Counted from the first letter of the stretch, positions 26,973 to 37,347 are shown. The stretch is DNA of 38,133 nucleotides from an uncultured Gammaproteobacteria bacterium (GCA_903862645.1 CAIOZF010000122.1:1-38133); one strand, 5' to 3'. Program-made: numbers and translations. Notes: generated by a model from the letters alone, not told the origin.

Positions 26973-27324
26973 CATTTTGACCAGACGCGCATTGCTCAAC
27001 CCATCTAACAGCGCCTCGTCGAAGGGCAGCGTCTGCAGATTACCTCCACGCAGCTCCGCCCAGCGCGTCGGCTACTGACACCTGCGCCAGCACTCCGGTC
27101 GGCAGACCCAGATCGAGACCAATCGCAAACACATGACGGCTGCGCACAACTGCGCCAACGCCGAGGAGAAACTTTGGCCACCCACCTTGATCACGTTGGC
27201 GTTGGGCAGGACGGGCAGATTCGGGGTGTCGGCGGTCTGTGCCAGAAAAGACCTGTCAGTAAGATTACCTGCTATCAGCGCAGCCCCCCAGGTCGGTCAA
27301 CAAGGCGTGATCGATATTTGTCAT
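26973..27324 (-). pseudogene. Decayed molybdenum storage protein (MosA/MosB-like) gene
   Basis: On the minus strand, three fragments of the amino-acid-kinase fold of molybdenum storage proteins remain in order. The start ATG (27324) opens MTNIDHALLTDL. A six-G run (27284-27289) then shifts the frame; removing one G reads on through D-R-S-F-L-A-Q-T-A-D-T to VLPNANVIKVGGQS (to about 27170). Next, LLGVGAVVRSRHVFAIGL and L-P-T-G-V-L-A-Q-V occur in another frame (27168 to about 27050), and finally LPFDEALLDGLSNARLVK (about 27033 to 26976). Compared with the family, about 24 residues are missing between the first two parts, over 100 between the second and third, and the C-terminus. The gene cannot make a working storage protein. 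I compared from memory, not by alignment. Confidence 0.78.
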
Positions 27325-27336
27325 GTGTTCGGTGTC

Positions 27337-27651
27337 TCAACCGCCATGCGACAGCAAATAGGCATGCAGCATTATCTCGCTATGCTCCGACCAGATGGCA
27401 GGCTGATTCAACATCAGCAGCGCCTCGCTGGCAGGCACCTCACGAACATCCTTGGCGCCAAATTCATCGACATAAAAGCCGATCTCTCCGTCTGTGGCCG
27501 CATCGGCAAGTCTCGTCTTGAGCCAGGCGCGCAGTACCTCGCTATTCTCGCCGGGACAACGCCCGGTCAGCTCCTTGAACGTCTCCAGAACGGACGCTTC
27601 TTCCTCAAGATTGGCGGCGAGTATGTCTTCTTTCGTATCCAGTGTGGTCAC
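27337..27651 (-). CDS. Small conserved-looking protein upstream of the molybdenum-storage remnant
   Basis: The 104-residue soluble protein starts at a GTG with GGGAGAG four bases before it. It is acidic and helical-looking, with G-A-K-D-V-R-E-V-P-A-S-E and L-N-Q-P-A-I-W-S-E-H-S-E-I-M-L-H-A-Y-L near the end. I do not recognise a family. Its stop lies only 12 bases before the ATG of the decayed storage gene, a typical operon distance, so it was probably a partner of that gene. It is still open, which could mean recent decay of the partner or continuing use. Confidence 0.7.
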   Translation of the reverse strand: MTTLDTKEDILAANLEEEASVLETFKELTGRCPGENSEVLRAWLKTRLADAATDGEIGFYVDEFGAKDVREVPASEALLMLNQPAIWSEHSEIMLHAYLLSHGG

Positions 27652-27692
27652 CAGTCTCTCCCTTTGTGATTCAACAATGTGTTTGTAACGAC

Positions 27693-28625
27693 TCAGCGCC
27701 GCCTTTGCAACGAGTATATGAAAACGACGCTCAGAATAACCAGAACGCCCACATAGAAACCGAGATGCAGTTCGCGCTGCTCGTCTAGAATCGCAATCGC
27801 AAGCAGGATCGCGTAGATCGGTTCGAGATTCACCGCGAGTGCACTGGCATAGGCTGACAAACGCCGCAAGGCATGCAGCGAAAGCGCAAACGGCAACAGC
27901 GTGCAGACGAAAGCGAGTATCAGCAGGTATCCAACGTCGTCCCCTGCCGGCAACAAAAACATTTCATCAGGCCTCGGCCACAATGCCGTGGTGTGTTCCG
28001 TTAGCGGCAGATAAGTGAAGACACCTGCGAGCAGAAGCAGAAATAAACCACCACTGAGCATCTCCAGTGCGGTCACACTCAACGCATCGGCATGAGCGAT
28101 GAGGCGTTTGTTCAACGCACTGAACAAAGCCACCAGCAAAGCCGAGAGCACACCGACGGCGATACCGGTATTCATAGCGTCCGGTGTGCCTCCAACCACC
28201 AGTGCAATACCTGGCAGGACCAGCACTCCGAGGGCGAGTTCACTGCGTCGAAAGCGACTGCCGGTAAGCATGGGTTCCATGAAACTCAGAAAAATTGGAA
28301 CCAATGCCATACAGGTCGCTGCCACCGAGGCATTCGCCAGCTTGATGGCGCCATAGAAGGTCAGCCAGTGCAACGCAACCAGTACCCCCACTGCACTGAA
28401 TCCCAGCAGATGCCGCCGCGACATGGCCAGCAGACCGCGCCAGACTCTGGGCAGGAGCAACAACACCGCTGCCACCATGAGCATTCGCCACCATACCAAT
28501 GGCAGTGCCGGCATGCTGATGAGTTTGCCGAGAATAGCGGTGAATCCCCACAGCAGTACACAGAAATGAATCTGCGCCCAGGGGCTGGTCAGAAATTGGA
28601 ACCGTGACGATGTGGCGTTGCTCAT
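27693..28625 (-). CDS. EamA-domain (DMT superfamily) transporter
   Basis: The 310-residue protein has about ten hydrophobic segments arranged as two EamA repeats (about residues 17-145 and 155-305). The end of the first repeat reads A-S-V-A-A-T-C-M-A-L-V-P-I-F, a frequent phrase in this superfamily, and the second has L-E-P-I-Y-A-I-L-L-A-I near the end, matching the N/L-E-P-x-x-A motif. Such proteins export amino acids, nucleosides or drugs from the cytoplasm. There is no local hint of the substrate. It is the first gene of its strand after the terminator at 28716-28746. Confidence 0.9.
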   Translation of the reverse strand: MSNATSSRFQFLTSPWAQIHFCVLLWGFTAILGKLISMPALPLVWWRMLMVAAVLLLLPRVWRGLLAMSRRHLLGFSAVGVLVALHWLTFYGAIKLANASVAATCMALVPIFLSFMEPMLTGSRFRRSELALGVLVLPGIALVVGGTPDAMNTGIAVGVLSALLVALFSALNKRLIAHADALSVTALEMLSGGLFLLLLAGVFTYLPLTEHTTALWPRPDEMFLLPAGDDVGYLLILAFVCTLLPFALSLHALRRLSAYASALAVNLEPIYAILLAIAILDEQRELHLGFYVGVLVILSVVFIYSLQRRR

Positions 28626-28715
28626 GACAAAAGACTACCCGAAACCGACCACAAGGACAGCCACTAACTCATTGGGATCTAGAATTGGAAAACGTTTCCA
28701 GATCTGAAATTTCCA

Positions 28716-28746
28716 CAAAAAAAAAGGGCCGCCAAATGGCGGCCCT
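28716..28746 (-). terminator. Strong intrinsic terminator after the glucan synthase gene
   Basis: AGGGCCGCCA (28725-28734) and TGGCGGCCCT (28737-28746) form a 10-bp GC-rich stem. On the minus strand it is followed by nine U residues (28725 back to 28717). It lies 70 bases past the stop of the ndvB-like gene and ends that transcript before the EamA gene. Confidence 0.9.
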
Positions 28747-28815
28747 GAAGAACCCGGCGAACCAGGTTTAAACCTTACCTTGCTGTAAAAGCGGGTGTAA
28801 CTCAATCCTTGTGGA

Positions 28816-31440
28816 TCATGTGCCCTTCTGGGCTCTGGGAACTCTCGGGAGCATGTTGCGCTTGATGCCACCACCGAGCAGACGAGCAGGCCAGCGGAAA
28901 GAACTCACGAACGACACCAGCACAGCCGCGCCATACGGAATCGCCTGGATAAGCAGCACGAAGCTCCAGACGCGCAGATCGGGGCTGCCATACTCTCGCG
29001 GCACCAGACTGAGCGCGAAGACCGCCAGACACAGACTGATCAGCATCAGCAATTCTTCGCGCACTGCGGTCAGCGCCTGCAATACTGCTGAGGGGCGAGC
29101 ACACTTGGGCGTGCGCACAAACGGCATGTCGTCAGTGAAAAGCCCCTTGAGCGTCGCGAGTCCAACGGTGTGCGACAACGCCAACCCAGCAACAGCTGCG
29201 GCAAAAGTCTGGCGCAGATTCGCCTTCACTCTGGAACGATACAGGTAAACCATCTTCGACAGCTTGAACACGAACAACGACAGCGGCAACACAGAGAACA
29301 TCATCAATGGCGCATCGATTTGCGTCGGAGAGACAATCATCGCGATGGACCAGGCAATGGCGGCCATGTTGAAGATCAGGTTGAAACCGTCAGCAACCCA
29401 GGGCAACCAGCCCGCGAGGAAGTGATAACGCTGGCCCATGGTCAATGTAGACTTCTTGGTGCTGAATAATTGTGAGGTGTGACGACGCAGAATTTGCATC
29501 GCACCGTATGCCCAGCGGAAACGTTGCTTCTTGTAGTCAATAAAGGTGTCGGGCATCAAACCGCGGCCGTAGCTGTAAGAAAGATACATGGCTTCATAGC
29601 CGGCTTCGAAGATACGCAGACCAAGTTCCGCATCCTCAGTGATGCACCATTCGCCCCAGCCACCCAGTTCGTCGAGCACCGCACGACGCACCAGCGTCAT
29701 GGTGCCGTGCTGAATTATGGCATTGCGCTCGTTGCGCGTAATCATCCCGATCTCGAAGAAACCACGGTACTCGGCGAAACACATCGACTTGAAGGCATTG
29801 TCGTCGTGATCACGGTAATCCTGCGGCGATTGCACGATGGCAATCTTCGGATTCTCGAAAGCACCGACCAGATCACGCAGCCAGTTCGGCTCGACCTGAT
29901 AGTCGCTGTCGATGGCGGCAATGACTTCGGCGTCCTTGTGGGTACGCTCCAGTGCAAAGTTCAGCGCCCCCGCTTTGAAGCCTGACAACGGGGCCACGTG
30001 GAAGAAACGAAAGCGCTCGCCGAGCTTGGCACAATGCGCTTCGACAGGACGCCATACAGCCTCGTCACGGGTATTGTTGTCGATAACCAATACTTCAAAA
30101 TCGGGGTAATCAAGAAGCGCGAGTGCATCGAGCGTCTCAATCATCATGTCCGCTGGCTCGTTGTAAGCAGGAACGTGGATAGACACCTTTGGCACACGTG
30201 ACAGATTCAGTTGCGTCGGGGTGATCTGACGACGACGTGTGGTGTACCAGTGAGCCTCCGCCCATTCGTGTGCTTCGATCAGCAGAATGGTAATCACACC
30301 CAACATGCCTATAACCAGCAGCACGCCAACGATAAAGGATGCCACAGTCAGGTATTGCTGCGAGTAGTCATAGATAATCCACACCAGCACTGTCGCCGCA
30401 CCAGAAGCTACCAGTGCCATGAGGCCATGGCCCTTCGTTCGCAGCGTTTGACTGTTGGCGAAGAAAAACCCGAGCATGATCACAGAGCTGAGAATGGAAA
30501 TCGCCGCCAGCACACGCCAGTCAGGAACGCGGACGATTGGTTCGGCAAACGAGAACTTGGGGTTGCGCTTGACGTCATAGACACCCCAATACGCTCCCAC
30601 ACCGCCTTCGTTCTGCGCCTTCCAGGGCTGATCAAATGCCTCCATCAGGAAGTACTCGTAATTTTCCTGTTCAGCACGGTGCAGGAAGCGACGCAGAAAC
30701 AATGCTTCGTTGGCTTCACTGGCTACCGCTGCTTCGCGAGTTCGACCATCCGATGGCCAGCCCACTTCACCAATCAGGATCGGCTTATCGGGAAAGGCCT
30801 CTTCCAACTGCTTCATCTTGTCGATGATGTATTCTTCGGCCAGATCGACATCTATGCCTTCCCAGTAGGGCAGCATGTGCACGGTCAGAAAATCAACGTG
30901 CTCTGCCAACTCAGGATGGCTGAGCCAGACATGCCAAGGCTCGGCTGTGCTGACCGGCTGAGTCACCTGGCTTTTGACGCGCTCCAGCATCGCGGCCATT
31001 TCTTCCATGCTGAACTCGCCGCGCAGTGTCGTTTCGTTGCCGACCATGACGCGGGTGATGTTGTCATAGGTGTTTGCCAGAGCAATACCAGCCTCAATTT
31101 CCTGCTGGTCAGTCACATCATTTGTACCTAGCCAGATGCCGAGAGTGATCTCCAGATCATGCTGAGCCGCAATTGCGGGAATTTCCGCCAGGCTGCGCAG
31201 ACTGGAATAGGTTCGCAATGCCTTGGCTTTGCCAGACAACAAGGCTACGTCCTCGCTGATTTCCTCTGTGCTGGGCATGATATTGAGGATACCGTTCTGA
31301 TTGGCGCGGAACGGGGAGAAAGCGAAGCCACTGATTTGCTCAGGCCAGGGCACGACTTCGGTAGGGCGATTAATCAGCGCCCACAATGAAAACGTGACCG
31401 CTGCAAACAACAGGGCTACAAGCAAACTCGAAATACGCAT
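28816..31440 (-). CDS. ndvB: NdvB-like beta-glucan synthase with GH17 and GT2 domains
   Basis: The 874-residue protein matches the size and layout of Pseudomonas NdvB. A signal-anchor helix (about 5-22) leads to a GH17-like domain with both catalytic glutamates, Glu136 (M-V-G-N-E-T) and Glu225 (I-G-E-V-G-W-P-S). Helices follow at about 310-330 and 340-390. The GT2 domain has D-S-D (511-513), T-E-D (601-603) and Q-R-F-R-W (639-643), and four or more helices close the protein. NdvB makes cyclic beta-1,3-linked periplasmic glucans, involved in antibiotic tolerance in biofilms in P. aeruginosa. A single-chain enzyme that makes and then branches or rearranges glucan is implied. There is no clear ribosome-binding site before the ATG. 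Confidence 0.9.
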   Translation of the reverse strand: MRISSLLVALLFAAVTFSLWALINRPTEVVPWPEQISGFAFSPFRANQNGILNIMPSTEEISEDVALLSGKAKALRTYSSLRSLAEIPAIAAQHDLEITLGIWLGTNDVTDQQEIEAGIALANTYDNITRVMVGNETTLRGEFSMEEMAAMLERVKSQVTQPVSTAEPWHVWLSHPELAEHVDFLTVHMLPYWEGIDVDLAEEYIIDKMKQLEEAFPDKPILIGEVGWPSDGRTREAAVASEANEALFLRRFLHRAEQENYEYFLMEAFDQPWKAQNEGGVGAYWGVYDVKRNPKFSFAEPIVRVPDWRVLAAISILSSVIMLGFFFANSQTLRTKGHGLMALVASGAATVLVWIIYDYSQQYLTVASFIVGVLLVIGMLGVITILLIEAHEWAEAHWYTTRRRQITPTQLNLSRVPKVSIHVPAYNEPADMMIETLDALALLDYPDFEVLVIDNNTRDEAVWRPVEAHCAKLGERFRFFHVAPLSGFKAGALNFALERTHKDAEVIAAIDSDYQVEPNWLRDLVGAFENPKIAIVQSPQDYRDHDDNAFKSMCFAEYRGFFEIGMITRNERNAIIQHGTMTLVRRAVLDELGGWGEWCITEDAELGLRIFEAGYEAMYLSYSYGRGLMPDTFIDYKKQRFRWAYGAMQILRRHTSQLFSTKKSTLTMGQRYHFLAGWLPWVADGFNLIFNMAAIAWSIAMIVSPTQIDAPLMMFSVLPLSLFVFKLSKMVYLYRSRVKANLRQTFAAAVAGLALSHTVGLATLKGLFTDDMPFVRTPKCARPSAVLQALTAVREELLMLISLCLAVFALSLVPREYGSPDLRVWSFVLLIQAIPYGAAVLVSFVSSFRWPARLLGGGIKRNMLPRVPRAQKGT

Positions 31441-31855
31441 ATTTGGGTATCAGAATAGTTGGAAGGGAGGTACAGACGGCGCGCATAATAGGGCGGCATC
31501 CGGGTGCCGTCAATAGTGTAGCAAAGAAAAATATAGTTTGCGAAACGACTTGAAATGGCACGACTTTTTTCAGCATTCGGGTACAAATTTCCTGCACCAA
31601 TAATGTCCAATAAGTCACCCCGCCGCACCGTAATTGAACTGTCAAAATTCTGTAATATACAGTCAGCATTTGCCCACTCATGTCTCTTGCAATCGCCATA
31701 GTCTCGCCTTGCAGTGCCGTTTATACTGCACTCTGTATTACGCAACCTTTATGCAACCTGAATGCCTGTATCGGTGACAAGGCCGGTGAAAAAACCTCAA
31801 CTTACGCGGACCACTGAAAAGCGTAGCCAACATTTCCCTGCGACCGGAGAAACCG
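31441..31855. other. Intergenic region between ndvB and the hydrolase gene
   Basis: This 415-base stretch separates two divergent genes and has no convincing open frame. It is noticeably AT-rich compared with its neighbours. The only clear symmetric element is CTGTA-ATA-TACAG (31650-31662). It should contain the promoters of both genes, but I could not pick a convincing pair of -35 and -10 boxes. Confidence 0.4.
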
Positions 31856-32551
31856 ATGAAGAAACTGATCCTCCATACGATTGCAATGTGCCTGATGGCA
31901 ACTTCCGCTCTCGGTCACGCAGAACGAATGGAGATTACCCTGAGCGACGCCAGCACACTGGGAGTCTACCTGCTGATTCCAGAAATCAGGTCCGAAGCAG
32001 CCTTCCCATTGGTCATCCTTATGGGCGGTGGTTCCGGTGATGAGGGCATAGCCAGAGACGTCCAGGGTGGAGTGGGGCAGGATCTGGTCGACCGTGGCTG
32101 GGTGGTGGCCACGCCGGTATCGCCCAATGGACGATCCTTTCGCGGCGACAACAATCGACTGATTCCTCTCCTTATTGACGCTTTGCAGAAAGACGAAAGG
32201 ATCAGCAAAGGCAGGACCTTGCTGGCAGGCATCTCCAACGGAGGCATGTCGGCGCTGGAGATCGCGGCGGCAGCGCCACAGGATTATGCGGGAATCATGG
32301 CGGTGCCGGCTCTGGTTCCACGCGGATTGAACCTGCGCGCACTCGCCGACATGCCAATTTACCTGCGCATAGGTGACCAGGATGAAGCGGGCTGGCAGGA
32401 TCGGCTTGATGAGACGGCAACAGCACTACGTGCTGCCGGTGCTCAAGTAGACGCAGGGTTGGTGTTCATGTCGGCCCACATGTTCGCCATGGAGTGGGAA
32501 ACCCTTGACCCTTGGCTCCAGACCATATTGCCGGCGACCACCGGCAACTGA
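31856..32551 (+). CDS. Secreted alpha/beta hydrolase (esterase/dienelactone-hydrolase-like)
   Basis: The 231-residue protein has a signal peptide (K-K-L-I-L-H-T-I-A, cleavage near A-L-G-H-A at about 22), so it acts in the periplasm or outside. The fold is a short alpha/beta hydrolase: the oxyanion-hole region L-M-G-G-G-S-G-D (about 55-62), the nucleophile elbow G-I-S-N-G-G with Ser127, a likely Asp in I-G-D-Q-D (174 or 176), and His208 in S-A-H-M-F. This is the layout of feruloyl-esterase or phospholipase/carboxylesterase proteins. The substrate is not known. GGAG six bases before the ATG supports the start. It converges on fabV. Confidence 0.85.
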   Translation: MKKLILHTIAMCLMATSALGHAERMEITLSDASTLGVYLLIPEIRSEAAFPLVILMGGGSGDEGIARDVQGGVGQDLVDRGWVVATPVSPNGRSFRGDNNRLIPLLIDALQKDERISKGRTLLAGISNGGMSALEIAAAAPQDYAGIMAVPALVPRGLNLRALADMPIYLRIGDQDEAGWQDRLDETATALRAAGAQVDAGLVFMSAHMFAMEWETLDPWLQTILPATTGN

Positions 32552-32573
32552 TCAGCGAGCGCACAAAGCGGTG

Positions 32574-33758
32574 TCAAAAGTTGGTGGCCACCAGAGGGGT
32601 GGTCTCTGCGTCATAGTCGATGCCGCCCACGCCAAAACCAAACAACTTCAGGAAATCGCTGTGGTAGCCTTGGTAATCGGTTAGCTGCAGCAGATTCTCT
32701 TCCGTCACCTGAGGCCAGATCGCCTCCACTTTGGATTGAATGACGGGATTCAGCTCTTTGTCGTCCACACGGTAACGACCGACCTTGTCGAGCCTCGGTT
32801 TGCCGCTGAACAAGCACTCAGTGAACAACCGCTGGATCTGCTCGATACACCCCTCGTTGCTGCCATCTTCCTTCATTACCTTGATCAGAATGGACAGGTA
32901 TAGCGGCATGACCGGTATGGCAGAGCTGGCTTGAGTCACAAGCGCCTTCAGGACTGCGACACGAGCAGTGCCTGCGAGACCCTTGAGATTGGAGCTGATT
33001 GCGCTTGCGGCTCGATCCAGATCTTCCTTGGCCTTACCGATAGTGGCATGACCATAGATCGGCCAGGTTAGTTTGTCACCCAAGTAGGTATAGGCAACTG
33101 TCTGGCATCCTTGAGTCAGGAGGTCGGCAGCCTTCAGTGTCTGCATCCACAACTCCCAATCCTCTCCCCCCATGACCTTAACCGTTGCGGCAATCTCATC
33201 TTCGCTGGCAGGCTCGACAGTGATGTCGGTGATCTTCAGCGTATCAGTGTTCAGATTCTTGGCTGTATAGGCAGCACCGATAGGTTTGAGGACGGACGAG
33301 TAAATCTCCCCGGATACTGGATCAGTGCGGCGTGGAGCGGCAAGGCTGTAAACCAACAGATCAACTTTGCCGATACCACTATTTAGCAGTTCTACCACCT
33401 GCTGCTTGCAATCGGAGGAGAATGCATCGCCATTGATGGTGTGGGCATACAGACCTTCGGCAAGCGCTGCATCATGGAATGCAGACGTATTGTAGTAGCC
33501 GGCAGAGGCAGTCTTGGCCTCGGTCGGCGGTTTCTCGAAACAGACGCCCAGAGTCCTGGCTCCGCTGCCGAAGGCCGCGGTAATTCGGGACGCCAATCCG
33601 TAGCCGGTTGAACACCCAAGCACAAGCACAGTCTTTGGCCCATCGACCACCGGACCCTGCGCTTTGGTAAAAGCAATCTGCTCCTGCACGTTGGCCGCGC
33701 AACCCTGCGGGTGGGCATTGATGCAGATGAAACCGCGAACTTTAGGCTTGATAATCAT
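32574..33758 (-). CDS. fabV: Enoyl-ACP reductase FabV (trans-2-enoyl-CoA/ACP reductase)
   Basis: The 394-residue protein matches FabV in length and has its signatures. Its NADH site reads L-V-L-G-C-S-T-G-Y-G-L-A-S-R (about 46-58), and the catalytic pair is Tyr235 and Lys244 in the Y-x8-K motif (I-Y-G-H-A-T-I-G-K-A-K), exactly at the position known for the enzyme. FabV reduces enoyl-ACP in the last step of each fatty-acid elongation round and is intrinsically insensitive to triclosan. Whether the organism also has FabI cannot be seen. AGGAC precedes the ATG. Confidence 0.97.
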   Translation of the reverse strand: MIIKPKVRGFICINAHPQGCAANVQEQIAFTKAQGPVVDGPKTVLVLGCSTGYGLASRITAAFGSGARTLGVCFEKPPTEAKTASAGYYNTSAFHDAALAEGLYAHTINGDAFSSDCKQQVVELLNSGIGKVDLLVYSLAAPRRTDPVSGEIYSSVLKPIGAAYTAKNLNTDTLKITDITVEPASEDEIAATVKVMGGEDWELWMQTLKAADLLTQGCQTVAYTYLGDKLTWPIYGHATIGKAKEDLDRAASAISSNLKGLAGTARVAVLKALVTQASSAIPVMPLYLSILIKVMKEDGSNEGCIEQIQRLFTECLFSGKPRLDKVGRYRVDDKELNPVIQSKVEAIWPQVTEENLLQLTDYQGYHSDFLKLFGFGVGGIDYDAETTPLVATNF

Positions 33759-33996
33759 GAATCGTCCTGTGTCTGAATTGGGCTGTAGTGCAACGGGTGA
33801 CTAGAGAATCTGTCGCCTGCACGATCAAAGGCGGCCATTATAGTGCCGCACAGACGAGAAAGCAGCGCTTTTTCCCTCCACCCGGCCCGAGGGCCGTCCA
33901 TGAACTATGATGGCCGTGCTCAGATTCGACCTCTTCACTGCCCTCTAGCGCGCCCACATCACCAAGATGATCAACCAATGGAGACATACTTCTTTG

Positions 33997-34025
33997 TTGA
34001 CAACTTTACTCGAAGGCGGCATAGT
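33997..34025 (+). promoter_or_regulatory. Putative promoter of rpsT
   Basis: In the 404-base gap between fabV and rpsT, TTGACA (33997-34002) lies 17 bases before CATAGT (34020-34025). This is a perfect -35 box with a 4-of-6 -10 box. Transcription would start near 34032, giving an rpsT leader of about 130 bases. Apart from this I see no gene in the gap. The fabV promoter must also be here on the other strand but is not evident. Confidence 0.6.
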
Positions 34026-34162
34026 GTCGCGTCTCAAATTCGGCTAACGAAACGTAATATTTTCGTTGCCCATTCAGCAAAAAACTGAACCTGGGCCTGC
34101 CGCGATCCGTACTCACACTGAACTGTTCATCTTAAACTGAACATGCATTAAAGGAGCACCAG

Positions 34163-34432
34163 TTGGCTAACTCTGCACAAGCTCGAAAGCGCGCCCGTCA
34201 AGGCGAGGTCCGTCGTCGTCATAACGCGAGCTTTCGCTCAATGGTTCGTACCTATCTGAAAAAAGTCATTGCCGGAATCCAGACCGGTAACTACGAAACA
34301 GCCACCGCTGCCTACAATGCGGCTGTACCTGTTATCGATCGCATGGCTGATAAGGGAATCATTCACAAGAACAAGGCCGCCCGTCACAAGAGCCGCCTGA
34401 ACTCTGCAATTCTTGCTCTGAAAGTAGCCTGA
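34163..34432 (+). CDS. rpsT: 30S ribosomal protein S20
   Basis: The 89-residue basic protein is full-length S20, opening [13 protein letters not shown] and ending near L-A-L-K-V-A. The initiation codon is TTG, with AAAGGAG eight bases before it. The rare TTG start is shared with E. coli rpsT, where it is part of S20 autoregulation. S20 helps fold 16S rRNA in early 30S assembly. The gene is followed by a hairpin (34451-34475) and a strong terminator. Confidence 0.97.
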   Translation: MANSAQARKRARQGEVRRRHNASFRSMVRTYLKKVIAGIQTGNYETATAAYNAAVPVIDRMADKGIIHKNKAARHKSRLNSAILALKVA

Positions 34433-34450
34433 AGATAGCAGTTCGTCGGT

Positions 34451-34520
34451 CTGCCGCACGGTACCCATGCGGCAGGGGCGAAAGCAGCACATATTAAAAA
34501 CCGGCTGATGCCGGTTTTTT
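34451..34520. terminator. Hairpin plus bidirectional terminator between rpsT and proB
   Basis: CTGCCGCA (34451-34458) pairs with TGCGGCAG (34468-34475). A second stem, AAAAACCGGC with GCCGGTTTTT around TGAT (34496-34519), has a T-run on the plus strand and a matching one on the minus strand. It therefore serves rpsT and the convergent proB. Confidence 0.88.
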
Positions 34521-34550
34521 CATGGCTGCGAAAATGTCTGCCTTAGGCGA

Positions 34551-35669
34551 CTATTCGACGATGACCATGTTGTCACGGTGAATAACTTCTGCCTCTCCTG
34601 AATAGCCAAGCAGCTCCTCTATGCGGTCACTGCTGCAACGTAAGAGCCGAGCAACTTCTTTGCTGTCATAGTTGACCAAGCCACGAGCAATTTCCTGACC
34701 CTGTTCATCAACACAAGTCACTACCTCGCCGCGATCAAAACTACCCTTTGCGGAAATCACCCCTACAGGAAGCAGGCTGCGACCTGAATTCTTGAGCACA
34801 TTCACCGCTCCGGCGTCAATCACGAGCTGCCCTTTAGCCTTGAGCTGCCCTGCAAGCCACTGCTTGCGAGCCGCAACCGGCTGCTTTTCGGGCAACAGCA
34901 ACGTGCCAATCTCCTCGCCCTGCGCCAACCTCACAAGTACATTACTTTCACGACCATTGGCGATAATCGTACATGCACCTGAACGCGCCGCCAGCTTTGC
35001 AGCAGACACCTTGGTGATCATGCCACCACGCCCGACGTTGTTGCTGGTGCCAGCCATAGCGGCAAGCCTGGGATCGCCGGCCATCGCGGTACTGATTACC
35101 GGGGCGTCGGGATTCTGACGTGGGTCCGATTGGTGCAACCCCTTCTGATCCGTCAGGATCACAAGAGCGTCGGCATTGACCAGGTTGGCCACCAATGCGC
35201 CGAGAGTATCATTGTCGCCGAAGCACAACTCTGCCGTGGCAACGGTATCGTTCTCATTGATGACAGGCACGACGTTCATGCTGACCAACGTCGTCAGCGT
35301 GCTGCGGGCATTCAGGTAGCGAGTGCGATTGGAGAGGTCATCGTGGGTAAGCAGAATCTGAGCTGTGTGCACGCCGTACTGCATGAAACAACTTTCGTAG
35401 GTTTGAATGAGCCCCATCTGCCCCACCGCCGCAGCCGCCTGCTGAAGGTGAATCTCCTTTGGCCGCTTCTTCAATCCCAGCCTGGCGACACCCTCAGCAA
35501 CCGCGCCTGAGGACACCAACACCACTTGAATGCCCTGGCGCTGCAGAGTCACCAGCTGATTTACCCAGGCAGCAATAGCATCCTTGTCCAGTCCCAGACC
35601 ATTGTTGGTGATCAGCGAACTGCCGATTTTGACAACCCAGCATCGTGTTTTAAGCAGATCTTTACGCAT
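34551..35669 (-). CDS. proB: Glutamate 5-kinase
   Basis: The 372-residue protein has the N-terminal amino-acid-kinase domain ([13 protein letters not shown] near 13-25, and [11 protein letters not shown]). A C-terminal PUA domain starts at about 280 ([11 protein letters not shown]). It phosphorylates glutamate to begin proline synthesis and is normally feedback-inhibited by proline. It is 55 bases downstream of obgE on the same strand, the usual gammaproteobacterial order of obgE then proB. Confidence 0.97.
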   Translation of the reverse strand: MRKDLLKTRCWVVKIGSSLITNNGLGLDKDAIAAWVNQLVTLQRQGIQVVLVSSGAVAEGVARLGLKKRPKEIHLQQAAAAVGQMGLIQTYESCFMQYGVHTAQILLTHDDLSNRTRYLNARSTLTTLVSMNVVPVINENDTVATAELCFGDNDTLGALVANLVNADALVILTDQKGLHQSDPRQNPDAPVISTAMAGDPRLAAMAGTSNNVGRGGMITKVSAAKLAARSGACTIIANGRESNVLVRLAQGEEIGTLLLPEKQPVAARKQWLAGQLKAKGQLVIDAGAVNVLKNSGRSLLPVGVISAKGSFDRGEVVTCVDEQGQEIARGLVNYDSKEVARLLRCSSDRIEELLGYSGEAEVIHRDNMVIVE

Positions 35670-35724
35670 CGCGCTGCAATCTCATCTCCAGATTATTGCG
35701 ACAGGTCAGTTGCCTGACCCTTCC

Positions 35725-36909
<1,185 letters not shown>

Positions 36910-36970
36910 TCAAAAGACAGTGCGTCTTCCGCAAAATAATACACTTGGAATGGGCCCGAAAGCCCATACA

Positions 36971-37000
36971 AAAAAGCCCCGTCAGATGACGAGGCTTTTT
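36971..37000. terminator. Terminator/attenuator between rpmA and obgE
   Basis: AAAAAGCC-C-CGTC (36971-36983) pairs with GACG-A-GGCTTTTT (36988-37000) around AGAT with one mismatch. It lies 60 bases past the rpmA stop and ends in a U-run on the minus strand, so most rplU-rpmA transcripts may stop before obgE. Confidence 0.8.
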
Positions 37001-37059
37001 ATGCTTCAGTTGGCCGGCCAAGGCTGGCGCGCCGAACAAAGAACCAGAACGGCGCCTTA

Positions 37060-37317
37060 TCAGGCAGGAACAATACTGACGAACTTCCTGCGATCCGGAC
37101 CCTTCACTTCAAACTTGACTTTGCCGTGTACGGTTGCAAACAGCGTGTGATCCTTACCAAGGCCGACATTCACGCCAGGATGAAAATGCGTGCCGCGCTG
37201 ACGCACGATAATGTTTCCTGCCAATACGTTTTCGCCACCGAATCTCTTGACACCAAGTCGCTTCGACTGGGAATCGCGGCCGTTACTGGTACTACCACCT
37301 GCTTTTTTATGAGCCAT
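37060..37317 (-). CDS. rpmA: 50S ribosomal protein L27
   Basis: The 85-residue protein is full-length L27: [16 protein letters not shown], the N-terminal tail that reaches the peptidyl-transferase centre, then [12 protein letters not shown]. It lies 30 bases after rplU, the universal L21-L27 pair. Confidence 0.98.
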   Translation of the reverse strand: MAHKKAGGSTSNGRDSQSKRLGVKRFGGENVLAGNIIVRQRGTHFHPGVNVGLGKDHTLFATVHGKVKFEVKGPDRRKFVSIVPA

Positions 37318-37347
37318 TTGTCTACTCCTGCCAGCTTACGCCCGACT

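Noticed and set aside
30590-30604. CGCTCCCACA in the glucan synthase gene as another REP
   Set aside because: It has the head sequence but no adjacent stem, and the encoded residues (G-G-V-G-A-Y-W-G) fit the conserved protein.
31650-31662. CTGTA-ATA-TACAG as a LexA box
   Set aside because: The LexA consensus needs eight bases between CTGT and ACAG; here there are five.
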